Origin: Bettongia penicillata ogilbyi | Taxonomy: Eukaryota; Chordata; Mammalia; Diprotodontia; Potoroidae | Length of the DNA stretch: 64,000 bases | Direction: 5' to 3' | Assembly: GCA_023548195.1 (NCBI GenBank) | Contig: JAJHZJ010000121.1 | Span: 7,143,252-7,207,251, forward strand | In this document: positions 34,746 to 45,560 of the stretch, in pieces | How the letters are laid out: each line of letters starts with the position of its first letter | Numbering within the stretch: the stretch's first letter is position 1 | Translations under genes and position numbers: made by a program | The notes under the pieces: model-generated | The model's input: the letters and a program-made list of their open reading frames with translations, nothing else | What the model was told of the DNA's origin: nothing | The model's database searches: none

Positions 34746-35159
34746 TACTGTTTTCTCCCCTTCCTTAACTCAACAATATCCGTTTTGTAGAGTAATATAA
34801 CGCTTCTAGTAGTTTGAGGCTGGTGTTCCATGCTTAAGTCCTCAAATTAGAATGCCCCAAAACACTCATAGTTGGAATAGCCATTTTTCATAACCACACA
34901 TAACCAAAGAGCACAGTCAGTGCTCTGCCAGGGGGGAAGTATCACTACAGCCCATTATGCTCTCAAATATAACAGTGGCTGGTCTTGGCCTTGACTTCAG
35001 TGAGAAACGTGTCATAGTGGGTGTAACTGAGCTCATATCTATTGACTCTAGCCACCAAGAAAGTTAAATTTTAGAGAGGCATTCAGAACCATTGACCAGA
35101 TTTATCTAGATCTAGATTTATCAAAATCTAGAAAAATAAGCTCTACTTATTTCAGAAAA

Positions 35160-35425
35160 CATCAGAAGATTTTTTTTCTTGTTATTTTTAGTTGTTTTCA
35201 GTCATGTTCAACTCTTTGTGACCCCATTTGGGGTTTTCTTGGCAAAGATACTGGAATGGCTTACCATTTCCTTCTTCCACTCATTTTAAAGATGAGGAAA
35301 CTGAGGCAAGCAGGGTTAAGGGACTTGCCCAGTGTCACACAGCTAGTAAGTTCCGAAGCTGGTTTTGAACTCAGATTTTCCTGACTCCAGGCCCAGTCCT
35401 CTATCCACTGTGCCACCTAGCTGTC
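35160..35425 (-). repeat. tRNA-derived CORE-SINE, full length
   Basis: Reverse copy with intact tail (tcaactctttgtgaccccatttggggttttcttggcaaagatac), CORE, and head ending ccactgtgccacctagctgtc. Confidence 0.92.
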
Positions 35426-35427
35426 AT

Positions 35428-35682
35428 CTGGGTGTTGTTGTTCCGTTATGTGCAACTCTTAGTGACCTCCTTTTGAGGTTTTCTTGGCAAACATACTGGC
35501 GTGGTTTGCCATTTCTTTCTACAGTCCATTTTACAGATGATGAACTGAGGCAAACAGGGCTAAGGGAACTGCCCAGGGTCATGCAGCTAATATGAGTATG
35601 AAGCCAGATTTGTACTCATGAATATGAGTCTTTCTGATTCCTAGCCCAGTGCTCTATCCAGTGTACCACCTAGCTGCCCTGT
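35428..35682 (-). repeat. tRNA-derived CORE-SINE, second tandem copy
   Basis: Same family and orientation, starting within a few bases of the first copy: gtgacctccttttgaggttttcttggcaaacatactgg ... ccagtgtaccacctagctgccc. It is more diverged than its neighbour. Confidence 0.9.
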
Positions 35683-35689
35683 ATTTTGT

Positions 35690-36150
35690 ACAGCTGTGGT
35701 ATCGTAGATGTGGGGTTAGTCTTGGAATTGAAATTCCTACATTCAATTTCAGGCTCAGACGCTTTATAAATGGACCATGATTGAGTTTCTTTACCTTGCT
35801 GAGGGTGATTTTCTTTCTTTGTAAAATGGGCTTCATAAAACTACTGACATCAAAGAACTGTGAAGAGGATGCTGTTAACTACAAAGTGATATAAATGTGA
35901 GCTACTGTGCCAGTGATCTTGTCAACAATGAATGGCTCAAGTGGTATGCCCAATGTGGCACAGTAGAAAGGACATTGGAATTGGAGCCAGAGGACCTGGA
36001 CTTTGCATTCTAGCTCTCCTAATTGCTATCTTGTAATCGTCACTCTACCTATTTGGCATCAGTTCCTCAAATCCAGAACAAAAACGCTGGATTAGCTTAC
36101 CTTTAAAATCTTTTCCAGTTCTAAAATCTAGGCTCCTAAGAACTAAACAC
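35690..36150 (+). repeat. Two sense MIR-type copies
   Basis: 35690-35905 (ttggaattgaaattcctac ... ctttgtaaaatgggcttcataaaactac) and 35945-36150 (ggcacagtagaaaggacattggaattggagccagaggacctgg ... ttttccagttctaaaatctagg). Confidence 0.7.
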
Positions 36151-36379
36151 TGACTTATGGATATGGCTATTGTTTGAAGGAATAATTGCTATTTCTAGTT
36201 CTGTCTCTTACAAACTACAATGAAACTTTTGCTAAAATAATAATAAACCACCTTAGTAAAATCTGGAGCTAAACTGAATGTTTATAATTGTGGAATGGCT
36301 AAAAACATTAGTAGGAAACTAAGGGGCTACAAATATGCTTCCTAATCTCAAATGGACCCTCACTGCCACAAGGCAATTC

Positions 36380-36830
36380 TTCTATTCAGCCAATCAATAG
36401 ACATGTATTAAACATCTATTGTGTGTCTGTTACTGTGCTAAGTGCTAGAGATATAAAAAGAGGCAAAAGACAGTAGCTACCTTCAAGAAGCTTATAATCT
36501 AACATGCAAATTAATATATACAAAACAAGCAACATACAACATAAATAGGAAATAATTAACAGTGGGAAGACACTAGACTTGAGAGACTGGGGAAGGCTTC
36601 TTATAAAAGGTGGCATTTCATCTGTCCTTAAAGCTAGGGAGTTCAGTAGTCAGTGGAGGATGAGGGAGAGCATTCCAGGCATGAGTGACAGTAAGAAAAC
36701 AACTGGAGACAAGAGATGGCATCTCTCATTTATGGAACAGTCAGGAGGCCTTCTCCTCCCTAACTGGGATTCTTTTACACTTACAGTGACCTGTTCCAGA
36801 TGTTCTAGTCTCTTCTCAAGTCTCCCAAAG
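36380..36830 (+). repeat. Mammal-wide dispersed repeat (tgctaagtgctagagatata type)
   Basis: Blocks: tattaaacatctattgtgtgtctgttactgtgctaagtgctagagatata, cttcaagaagcttataatctaaca, ggaaggcttcttataaaaggtgg, gagagcattccaggcatgagtgacag. The same family recurs at 56040-56625. I do not recall its formal name. Confidence 0.65.
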
Positions 36831-37670
36831 CACTTCCTGTCTGCACCTTTTCAGTTGAGGAGTTCACTTCATATTTCACTGAAAAAATTGAGGTTCCCCT
36901 TTTCATACATCCATCTGACATCATCACTTGCTATCTCCTCCTTCATTTCTACATCTGATGAAGAGGCAGTCATTACCAAAGCTAGTCCCTCTACATGTAC
37001 TTTTGATCCCACCACCTCTCATTTTCCCCAGAAGATGACTCCCACTTTCATCCCCACTCTTTTTTATCTTCTCTCCAAAATTAATGGTTCCTTCCCTGCT
37101 GCCTATAAAAACACTCACATCATTTTCTCCTATGCCATCCTTAAAAAACCCTTTTTTGGTCCTATCATACCTCTTAGCTATATTCCTTTATTTCCTCTTC
37201 CTTTCTTGTCTAAGCTCCTTAAAAAAGCCATCACAGTCTATGCCTCCACTTTCTGTCCTCTGATTCTTTCCTAAAACCTCTGCAAATCTGCCTTCCAATT
37301 TCATCATTTGTCTGAAGCAGTTTTCTCCAAAGTTGTGATCTTAATTCCCAAATCTGATGACCCTGTCTCAGTCTTCATCTGTCTTGACTTTTCTGTATTA
37401 TTTGACAGTACTGATCACCTCCTCTTCCTTAATGCTCTTTCATCTCTGGGTCTTCCCTTAGTTCTGACCACTCCTCAGCCTCTTTAGTTGAACTTTCATC
37501 CATGTCATGCTCTTTAACCATGGGTATCTCCCATGGCTCTGTTGTAGACCCTCTTCTCTTTTTGTTTTGTATGATCTCACTTGATAACCTCATTGGTTCA
37601 ATTATCCACTGGTATGAAATCCATTGGTATCAATTCTCACTGGTTTAATTGTCATCTTTCCTTTTTTTCC
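36830..37670 (+). mobile_element. L2/CR1 LINE, segment 1 of a split copy
   Basis: Sense broken reverse-transcriptase reading: tctgatgaagaggcagtcatta, tccctgctgcctataaaaacac (GSFPAAYKNTH), cttaaaaaacccttttttgg (ILKKP), then ttgacttttctgtattatttgacagtactgatcacctcc. The 231-residue open frame at 36579-37274 is this LINE plus the preceding repeat and is not a host gene. Confidence 0.8.
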
Positions 37671-37676
37671 CCACTT

Positions 37677-37925
37677 AATCATATTTTGTTTTTTTCAATT
37701 GCATATAAAGATAGTTTTCAACATGCACTTAGACTTAGAGTTCCATTTTTTCTCTCCTTCTCTCATGGCCCTCCCCAAGAAAGCAAGCAATTTGATATGA
37801 CTTTACATGTACAATTATATTAACAAATTTTCACATTAGTCATATTGTGAAAGAAGACTCCACAGTTCTTTTTCTGGGTGTGGATAACATTTTCCATCAT
37901 GAGTCTTTTGGGAATTATCATCTTT
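37677..37925 (-). mobile_element. L1 3' UTR piece joined to the RPL23A copy
   Basis: Reverse L1 3' UTR: tttttttcaattgcatataaagatag, acaattatattaacaaattttcacattagtcatattgtgaaagaag, tctttttctgggtgtggataacattttccatcatgagtctttt. It abuts the RPL23A pseudogene in the same orientation. Confidence 0.7.
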
Positions 37926-37929
37926 CTGC

Positions 37930-38477
37930 AGACAACATTTTATTGTAGGTGGAGTGGGATAGCTGGACACAACTGATTCCAATGTGTTGGCAACATCTAA
38001 AGCACCATAGTCTACAGTAAGTCAGACATAGGCCTTCTTCTCTCCATCAGGCTGGATCAGTGTGTTGACTTTGGCCACACTGATGTCATACAGCTTCTTT
38101 ACCACCTGCTTGATCTGATGGCTTTTAGTCTTGGCATGCACATTGAAGACGAGGGTGTTGTCCTCAAGAGCAGACTCAGCGCTCAAGGGAAACTTAAGGA
38201 TGACATAGTGATCAAGCTTTTTTCTCTGAGGAGCTCTTTTCTGAGGGTATTTGAGCTGCCTCTGAAGTCTTAGTGTCTTGCGTTGCCGGAAGATGGGGGC
38301 TATTCAGGTCTTCTTTTTCTGGCTATGGACACACTTCGACATTGCCTTCTTGGGATTCAGTGCCTTGGACTTCACTTCTATCTGGGGAGAGACAACTGAT
38401 TCCCTCTTCACCTTCAGCACCATCTTGGGGGAAAGGCCTTTTCTCTGTCTCTTGAGCTACAGTCCCAGATCATCGAC
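37930..38477 (-). pseudogene. RPL23A: RPL23A processed pseudogene
   Basis: Intronless minus-strand copy of ribosomal protein uL23 (large subunit). From ATG at 38423-38421 the frame shows [82 protein letters not shown] and DYGALDVAN in order. It is dead: two TGA stops replace expected Arg codons (CGA to TGA), four residues are lost after ESA, and the C-terminus and stop are altered. AATAAA lies at 37944-37939. No introns and 3' UTR similarity mark it as a retrocopy. Confidence 0.92.
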
Positions 38478-38483
38478 CACTTA

Positions 38484-38666
38484 CTGAACATTTCAGATTA
38501 GATTCCCACAGACATCTCAGATTCAACCTGTCTAAAAGAGAACTCATTATCTTTTCTCTCAAACTCTTTTTCAACTTCCCTATTACTATCAACCTTACCA
38601 CCATCCTCCCACTCACCTAGGCTCACAACCCTGATGTTAATTTTGATGTCATCCTCCAATTCTCAA
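38484..38666 (+). mobile_element. L2 LINE, segment 2 of a split copy
   Basis: Sense L2: attcccacagacatctcagattcaacctgtctaaaagagaactcattatc ... cctaggctcacaaccctgatg ... gtcatcctccaattctcaa. It continues at 42379 after the L1 insertion. Confidence 0.8.
38650..38666. repeat. Target-site duplication, left copy
   Basis: catcctccaattctcaa, repeated exactly at 42379-42395. It borders the L1 insertion. Confidence 0.93.
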
Positions 38667-38901
38667 TTTGTTCTTTTTCTAGCTTTTTCAGCTGCATGCC
38701 CAAATCGTTGATCTCCTCTTTCTCTATTTTATTTATGTAGGCATTCAAAGATATAAAACTTCCCCTAAGAACTGCTTTTTCAGTATCCCATAAGATTTGG
38801 TAGGTTGTCTCATTATTGTCATTCTCTTGAATGAAGTTGTTGATTGTTTCTATGATTTCTTCTTTAACCCATTCCTTCTTTAGGATTACATTATTTGGTT
38901 T

Positions 38902-39702
38902 TCAATTGCTTTTTGGTTTATCTTTCCCTGGCCTTTTATTACATATAATTTTTATTGTATTATGATCTGAGAAGGATGCATTGATTATCTCTGCCTTTCT
39001 GCACTGGACTGTGAGATTTTTATGTCCTAGTACATGGTCAATTTTTGTAAATGTTCCATGTACTGATGAGAAAAAGGTATATTCCTTTCTATTCCCATTC
39101 AATTTTCTCCAAAGATCTATCATATCTACCTTATCTAGAGTTTTATTTACCTCCTTAACCTCTTTCTTGTTTATTTTGAGGTTAGATTTATCAAGTTCAG
39201 AAAGAAGGAGGTTGAGGTCCCCCACTAGTATAGTTTTGCTGTCAATTTCTTCCTTCAACTCCCCCAACCTCTCCTCTAAGAATCTGGATGCTATACCACT
39301 TGGAGCATACATGTTTAGTAATAATATTGCTTCATTGTCTATGGTGTCTTTTAGCAGGATATAGTTTCCATCCCTATCCCTTTTGATTAGATCTATTTCT
39401 GCTTTTGCTTTGTCTGAAATTAGGATTGCTACTCCTGCCTTTCTTACATCAGCTGAAGTACAACATATTCTGCTCCATCCTTTGACCTTTATCCTATGTG
39501 TATCCCCCCATTTCAAATGTGTTTCTTGTAAGCAGCATATTGTTGGATTATGGCTTTTAATCCATTCTGCTATCCGTCTTCGTTTTTTGGGAGAATTCAT
39601 TCCATTTACATTCACAGTTATGATTACAATCTGTGTATTTCCCTCCATCCTCTTTCCCACCATTTGTGCTTTTAGCTCTCCTGTCTCCCTTCCCCTCCTC
39701 AA
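38902..39702 (-). pseudogene. L1 ORF2 endonuclease domain
   Basis: The open frame covers the APE-like endonuclease that nicks target DNA for target-primed reverse transcription. Visible catalytic-type motifs are NVNGMNSP, CLQETHL, LVGDLNLLLS and SDHNTI near the end. The start is probably the VITVNVNG region; upstream residues are inter-ORF sequence. A stop follows KPKSN, and the reverse transcriptase is absent from this copy. Confidence 0.85.
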
Positions 39703-40226
39703 TAGTATTCACTTTTCACCACCTCTTCCTGCCACCTTCCCCTCCTTCTTTTAGCCCCCCTCCCTTTTTCTCCCCCTTACTCTGATTGCTTCTTCCCTCC
39801 CTTTTAGCCTCCCTCTCCTTTCTTCCCCCTTCCTCTCATACTGCCTATAGAGCTAGTTAGGATTATCTACTTAAGTTTATTGTTCCGTTCTTTAAACAAA
39901 TCAGAGTACCTCTCAGACACTGCTCATCTCCCTCCCCTCTTTCCCTCTACTATGATTTTCTACTTCTTCTTGTGATGTAATTTGCCATTTTCTGCTTCCT
40001 CCTTTTCACACCTCCTATTACAATCCCTTCTAATACTTAAATCATATTTTTTATCATGATATCATTTACTTTATACCCATTCCCTCTATGCATATCCCTT
40101 TTATATCTCATAATAGCTGCACAATTCTCAAGATTAACAGGTATCATCTTCCCTTATAGGGAGGTAAACAGTTTGCCCTAATTGAATAACAAGTTGTTAC
40201 CGCCCCTGTTTACCTTTATATGATTC

Positions 40227-41409
40227 TCATGAGACCTGCATTTGAAGATCGAATTGTCTATTAAGTTCTGGAGTTTTGGTCAGGAAACTCTGGAAATCCC
40301 TTACTTCATTGAATGACTTTCTCCTTGCCTGAAAAGTTATGCTGAACTTTGCTGGGTAGTTGATCCTTGGTTGCAGCTGCAACTCCTTTGCCTTACAGAA
40401 TATTGAGTTCCAATTCTTTTGATCTTTTAATGTAGAAGTTGCAAGGTCCTGTGTAATCCTGACTGTATCTCCTTGATATTTAAATTGTTTCTTTCTGGCT
40501 GCTTGTAATATTTTCTCCTTCACTTGCTAGCTCTGGAATTTGGCAACTATATTTCTAGGGGTTTTGAGTTTGGGATCCCTTTCAAGAGGGGAACAGTGGA
40601 TTCTTTCGATGACTATTTTGCCCTCTGAATCTAGCACTTCTGGGCAGTTTTCCTTGATAATTTCCTGGAAGATATTGTCCAGGCCCTTTTCTCCATCATG
40701 TGTTTCTGGCAGGCCAATAATTCTTAAGTTTTCTCTCCTGGATCTATTTTCCAGGTCAGTTGTTTTTCCAATTAGATATTTTACACTTTCTTCTATCTTT
40801 TCATTCTTTAGATTTTGTTTGACTGATTCTTGCTGTCTCATTTAGTCTTTAGTTTCTACTTGCCCAATTCTAATCTTTTTCAAATTGTTTTCTTCTGTTA
40901 ACTTTTGCATCTCCTTTTCCATCTGCCCAGTTTTTCCTTTTAAGAAGCTATTTTCTCCAGTTAATTTTTGTACTTCCTTTTCCATTTGCCCTTTTAGGAA
41001 GTTATTTTCTCCAGTTAATTTTTGTACTTCCTTTTCCACTTGCCCTTTAAGGAAGTTATTTTCTCCAGTTAATTTTTGAACTTCCCTTTCCATTTGACCT
41101 TTTAGGAAGTTATTTTCTCCAGTTAATTTTTGAACTTCCTTTTCCATTTGTTCAATTTTCCTTTTCAGAGATGTTCTCATCAGTGAATTCCTTTATCAAA
41201 ATTTTAAAATCATTGGCCAATTTATCTTCTATTTCCTTCTTCAGCTGTTCCAGGAGAGCTGCTTGTGCTTGAGAGCAGTTCATAGTCCCTTCTGAAGTTT
41301 CAGATGGAAGTACAGTCTCAGTTCTGACCTCTTTGGTGTTTGTGTTTTGGTCCTTATCCCCATAGAAAGATTCTATGGTTCTTTCTCCCCTCTGCTTTTT
41401 CTTGTTCAT
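40227..41409 (-). pseudogene. L1 ORF1 (RNA-binding chaperone), broken
   Basis: The N-terminus (MNKKKQRGERT) starts at 41409. A frameshift lies near 41150-41180, then a coiled coil (41147-40860), an in-frame TAA near 40842, the RRM region (NRSRRENLRIIGLPE), a second in-frame stop near 40524, then the C-terminal domain (KEKILQAARKK, RINYPAKFSITF). ORF1 proteins form trimers that coat L1 RNA. Confidence 0.88.
40860..41147 (-). repeat. 54-bp tandem repeats in the ORF1 coiled coil
   Basis: Five units on the minus strand. The first three are 54 bp, coding MEKEVQKLTGENNFLKGQ with one or two changes. The last two are 63 bp, with three extra codons. The near identity of units points to recent tandem expansion. 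Confidence 0.9.
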
Positions 41410-42378
41410 GATGTTGATTGAGTTTTGTGGCTTCTGGTTCTTTCAGTCAGAAGCTACAGAACTTTTTGCTGAGCTGATGTGTGAAAAAGCTGAAAGCAAG
41501 TTTTTGTTTTGTGTTTCCCTGATCAGCCCTGGGGTTAGCTTCTTAAGTGTGGAGAAGGAGTGGTCTGGTCACAGGAGATCTCCTCAGCTGAACTGAGGCA
41601 AAGGCAAGCTCAGGGGCTGGTGAGCCCAGCTGCCCTATTGTCTTTCTGATTCCCCTGGAGAGCTGAGGCAGGCCTAGATGCTAATGAATGTTCCCACCCC
41701 TCCTGGGGCTCCTCTCCTGGTGCTGAGGCTTGCCTGTGTCCTAGTGTGAGTTTTCTCTGCCCTGGGTCCTCTGTGCTTCTGGTTTGCTTCTGCTACAGTA
41801 GGAGGAATCCCCCTTAGCTATTTTCCTAGCCTCAGGTGTTATAAGACTATTATTGGCCTCTTTGCTGTTTTCACAGATCCAGGATTATCCTGGGGAAATA
41901 TTTTATGGTTCTTTCTCGGTCATCAAGTGGGGAGGAGAGAGCATTTACTGATCACTCCACCATCCTGGCTCAGAAGTTCAAGTAGGTGACTTACCAAAGT
42001 TTAATCTTTGGGCTGAAGGTCTCAGGAGCTGCTGTGCTGATATCTGGCGCTCTCAGCTCTCACTGGTTTGGTTAGGCTTGTCTCCCACCTTCAGTGCAGC
42101 TCTGCTAGTTCTGCCCCCGCTAAGGTTTCTTGGGTGCCTTCCGCCCCATTGCACTGCCCATGCTGCACTGTGTGCTGTGGGCTCACCTCCACGGAACAGA
42201 TCCTTCCCAGGGACCTTCCAGTCCAACCTGAGCTCCAAATCCATCACAGTCTGTCTCCCACTGGATTCTGCACCTCCAAAATTTGGTCAGATTCTCCTTT
42301 CAGAGGTATTCAAAGGAGTTTGTCCGAGAGCTTAGGTGAGTTGTTGCTCTCACTCCGCCATCTTGGCCCTGCCCCCCC

Positions 42379-42395
42379 CATCCTCCAATTCTCAA
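42379..42395. repeat. Target-site duplication, right copy
   Basis: Exact second copy of the 17-bp sequence at 38650-38666. Confidence 0.93.
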
Positions 42396-42578
42396 CATCT
42401 TTTGCCACACATATCCAATCAGTTGTCAAATCTTGTCATTTCTACCTTCATAATATCTCATATACATCTGCTTCTCTCCACTGACACAGTCACCTCTATA
42501 GTTCAGATCCTTACTGCATTTCCCTGTGTATTGATAATGTATTTTTTTTAGTATAATCAAGTGCCTCTGGTTGAATAA
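42379..42578 (+). mobile_element. L2 LINE, segment 3 of a split copy
   Basis: Sense continuation: cacacatatccaatcagttgtcaaatcttgtcatttctaccttcataatatctc ... ttcagatccttactgcattt. It is followed by the solo LTR. Confidence 0.8.
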
Positions 42579-43102
42579 TGTGATGAAAGAAGATCTTCCC
42601 CATCTATTAATGGCCTGGGAAGATTTGTAGGAAGGTCCCCACTTTTTGTTAATGAGGCATTCATTCCCAAGTGTTGTGATGTGCTCTGGCTATGAAGTGT
42701 ATAAAGACTGTGAAGGGAGGTTTTCCTTTGGGGCTTAGTTTTGGAAGGTTTGTGTGCCAGATGAGTCACTGGGCAGCTGCTAAAGGAGCTTTGAAAACAC
42801 AGATGTTATTGCTTCTCTTTCTGCTAACTATGTATGTATGTGATAGACAGTTGGATCTGTGTGTTGATCTATGATGTATATATTATTTATGTCAGACAGT
42901 TGGAAGCCAGGTCTGTTGATTTTGATTTCTCTGTAGTTTCTCTGAAGTTCAGGGTGCTGGCTTTTTCCCCTGAACTAAGTGAATGATACATGTGCTTGAT
43001 TAAATTTGCCTTTCCTTTTAGGAAATCAGATCTAAGAACCTGTGATGACAAGGCCCCCCTGTGTATGGTGGGATCCTTGCTTTTACACCCTGGTCTGTTA
43101 CA
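42579..43102 (+). mobile_element. Solo LTR (endogenous-retrovirus-derived)
   Basis: A 524-bp unit starting tgtgatg and ending gttaca (TG...CA ends with a short inverted repeat). TATAAA lies at 42700-42705 and an ATTAAA-type polyadenylation signal near 43002. It has a relative at 7355-7815. There are no internal viral genes on either side, so it is a solo LTR. It sits inside the old L2 copy. No clear target-site duplication was seen. Confidence 0.75.
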
Positions 43103-43535
43103 ATAGCTTTCTTTTTAAAATTTTATTTTCTGACCTCATTCATTCTTTTCCATCATCCTTTCCCTCTGCCTCCTTTCCACATTGAGAATGGAAGAAAAAA
43201 CAAAACTCCTATTAAAATGTACATAGTCAAGCAAAATTCCTACATTGACTACGTTAAAAAAAGTTTCCATCTGTACTCTGAATCCATCAGCCACTATCAG
43301 GAGGTAGGTAGTATGTTTCATGTTGAATACTCTGGAATGGTGGGTGGTTATTATGTTAATCAGAGTTCTAAATTATTTATCTTTAAAATATTATTGTTAA
43401 TGTATAAATTCTTTGCTTATTTTTTCTCATTTCATTCTTTGTCTCTTCATACAGCCTTCCCAGGTTTCTCTGAACGTATCTCCATCATTTCTTGTAGTAC
43501 AATAGTATTTTATAACACAATTATCTTCTGATTGG
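43103..43535 (-). mobile_element. L1 3' end fragment
   Basis: Reverse L1 3' UTR of another subfamily (aaaaatgtacatagtc, ccatctgtactctgaatccatcagc) up to catcatttcttgtagtacaatagtatttt. It splits the L2 copy, which resumes at cttctgattggtctcc. Confidence 0.75.
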
Positions 43536-44060
43536 TCTCCTTGTCTCAAATTTCTGCCTCTTCCAGTTTATCCTCCACACAGCGGACAAGATGATTCCTG
43601 AAGCACAAATCTGTTCATGTCACACACTCTCCACCTCACCACCCCACACCAAACATACACAGACATATATTCAAGAAACTCCAGTGGCTCCCTATTTATT
43701 ACTTCTAGGACCAAATAGAAATTGTTTGGCTTGGTATTTAAAGTTCTTCATAACTTGATAAGGCATTCTATCTCCTACTTTCATTGCACTGTATTAACTA
43801 TTCATGGAAGACTCTGCCTCCTCACCTCTCCTCTTTCTCTGGCTTCCTGCAAGATTCAGTTCCAATGCCACCACTTGCAGGACACCTCTCCATTGACTCC
43901 CAAGTTCTAGGGACTTCTCTTCTAAGATTCCCTTCTAAGATTCTATAATGCAAGCTCTAGAATGCAAGAGGATAGTCTGATTTTGCTTTTCTTTGTAAGA
44001 CTACCTTGGACACAGTGGCAAATAATAAGCATGTTGATAAATGCTTATTGATTGAGTGAT
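43536..44060 (+). mobile_element. L2 LINE, segment 4 with 3' tail
   Basis: cttctgattggtctccttgtctc, ccacacagcggacaagatgattcctgaagcac, ctccagtggctccctatttattac, and the L2 tail aataataagcatgttgataaatgcttattgattga. Together with segments 1-3 this is one broken element. Confidence 0.85.
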
Positions 44061-44064
44061 AGTC

Positions 44065-44480
44065 TGTGTATGTAATAGAATATTACTTCATTTTAAGAAA
44101 TCATAGACATAAGAAAATCATGGGAAGATTTGCATTAATTCCTTGAAGTGAAAAGAGTGGCACCAAGAGAACAGCATACATGCCGCGTGCAACAGTGTAA
44201 AAAGAAAACAATGCTAAAAGGTAGCCATGCTGATTAATTAGAGATCAGTCTTGGTCCTGGAGAGCAGATGATGAAACACACCTTCCCTCTTGGAGAAAAG
44301 TGGGGAGCTATGGATCTGAAATACATATTGCATATATTATTCAATATTTTCAATTTGTCATTTGTTTTGCTTAATTGTTTTTCTTTGTTACAAGGGAAGA
44401 GTCAATATCAGAGTCAGGAGGAAGGGGAAGGGCAATATATGGGAAAAAATGACTTAAAAATACATGAATAAGCTTTTTAA
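44065..44480 (+). mobile_element. L1-type 3' end
   Basis: Sense: gtaatagaatattacttcattttaagaaatcatag, ttgcattaattccttgaagtgaaaagagtggcaccaagagaacag, an L1-like 3' UTR, and an A-rich end (aaaaaaagcag). Diverged. 44480-44740 holds nothing recognised. Confidence 0.6.
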
Positions 44481-44744
44481 AAAAAGCAGTTTTGATATGA
44501 ATTGCTTTAGTCTGCCAATAAACCATTCCATTGTAACTCAACGATGCTTCACTACGGCTAAAGTGTGCTTTACGGTCTCTCTGTATAGCAACTGTTTGAG
44601 TACTGTCAGAACTAAGGCTGAGATAGAGTAAGACCCGTGTGGTCAGTCGATTCTGCTTCTCCTCCTCTCAAAGCCTTTACTAGGCTGCAGACCCTATAGA
44701 GCACATGTTCTCCTAAACCCTACCATCGTCAACCTTCGTCAAAA

Positions 44745-44925
44745 GTGGAAAGAACGCTGAAACTGAAACCAAAAGATTTAGGACTAGGACTGAACCTTTA
44801 CATGCTGTGTGTCTTTGTTCAAGTTTCTCTCAGTCTGTTTCTTCTTCTATTAAAAATGAAATGATTGAACTGCATGCTCCCTACGGCTGTTCCAACTTTG
44901 ATCTTCAGTGTTCCTCTGAGAATTT
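44745..44925 (+). repeat. MIR SINE
   Basis: Sense, diverged: ggaaagaacgctgaaactgaaacc ... tttctcagtctgtttcttcttctattaaaaatgaaatg ... ttccaactttgatc. 44925-45325 holds nothing recognised apart from an (AAAC)n stretch near 45085. Confidence 0.6.
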
Positions 44926-45324
44926 GCAGCTTGTCTTTCCTCCCAAGAGTTCATTTGTGCTCCCACTTAGGGGGTATTAAGTACGAAGGCCATCAGAAAG
45001 AAACAACACATTTCCAAGGTCCCTTTCAATCAGTAATCCCATGATTGAATTTAGCAACCTCTGGCAAGGCGTTGGTTGTCCATAAAAAACAAACAAACAA
45101 AAAACCTTGGGATTTATAGTTCTTCCCAGTTTGGGAGATCAGGCCTCAGACAGGAGGCAGAGGGTTTTTCAGTGGTATAGTAGGAGTTTAGGGAACCTTG
45201 ATGGTAGAGAGGGGAAGGGAAAAGTGGAGGTCCTCTCATGACAGCTTCATGACCCATGGTAGCCAGTACCTACAGAAGCAGGAATGGCCGCTTTTTAGGG
45301 AGATTATTTCATCATGCATAGAAC

Positions 45325-45560
45325 ACTAGGACAAAATCAGCACTGCAATGACCTTCAAGGATGAGTCTGACCACTTAATTTTACAGGTGAAGAAACTGAA
45401 ACTCAAAGAGCTGAAATAACTTGCCTTCTGAATACTCTTTTCATTAATGCTCTTATCCTTCTGGTTTGTAGCTAGTAAGTGTCAAGTGTCTGAGGTGAGA
45501 TTCGAACTCAGGTCCTCCTGACTCCAGCTGTATTCACCGCACCACCCAGCTGCCCCTGAC
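45325..45560 (-). repeat. tRNA-derived CORE-SINE, interrupted
   Basis: Reverse: gatgagtctgaccacttaattttacaggtgaagaaactg ... gtagctagtaagtgtcaagtgtctgaggtgagattcgaactcagg ... ccacccagctgcccc. About 50 bp of unrelated sequence sits between CORE and head. Confidence 0.8.

Larger units (their letters stand above)
38667..42378 (-). mobile_element. L1 LINE with intact 5' end, truncated inside ORF2
   Basis: Minus-strand order from 42378: 5' UTR beginning with a G run then cagggccaagatggcgg (42378-41410), ORF1 (41409-40227), inter-ORF spacer (40226-39703), ORF2 endonuclease (39702-38902), and a little more ORF2, ending at an A-rich gaaaaagaacaaa at 38667. The reverse transcriptase, C-terminal domain and 3' UTR are missing. 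Exact 17-bp target-site duplications flank it, so the truncation arose at insertion. Confidence 0.9.

Noticed and set aside
36579..37274. 231-codon plus-strand open frame
   Set aside because: It runs through a dispersed repeat into sense L2/CR1 reverse-transcriptase sequence (GSFPAAYKNTH-like), so it is repeat-derived.
37930..38477. Functional RPL23A gene
   Set aside because: Intronless with two in-frame stops, a four-residue loss and an altered end.
42068..42484. 138-codon plus-strand open frame
   Set aside because: Antisense to the L1 5' UTR and running into L2.
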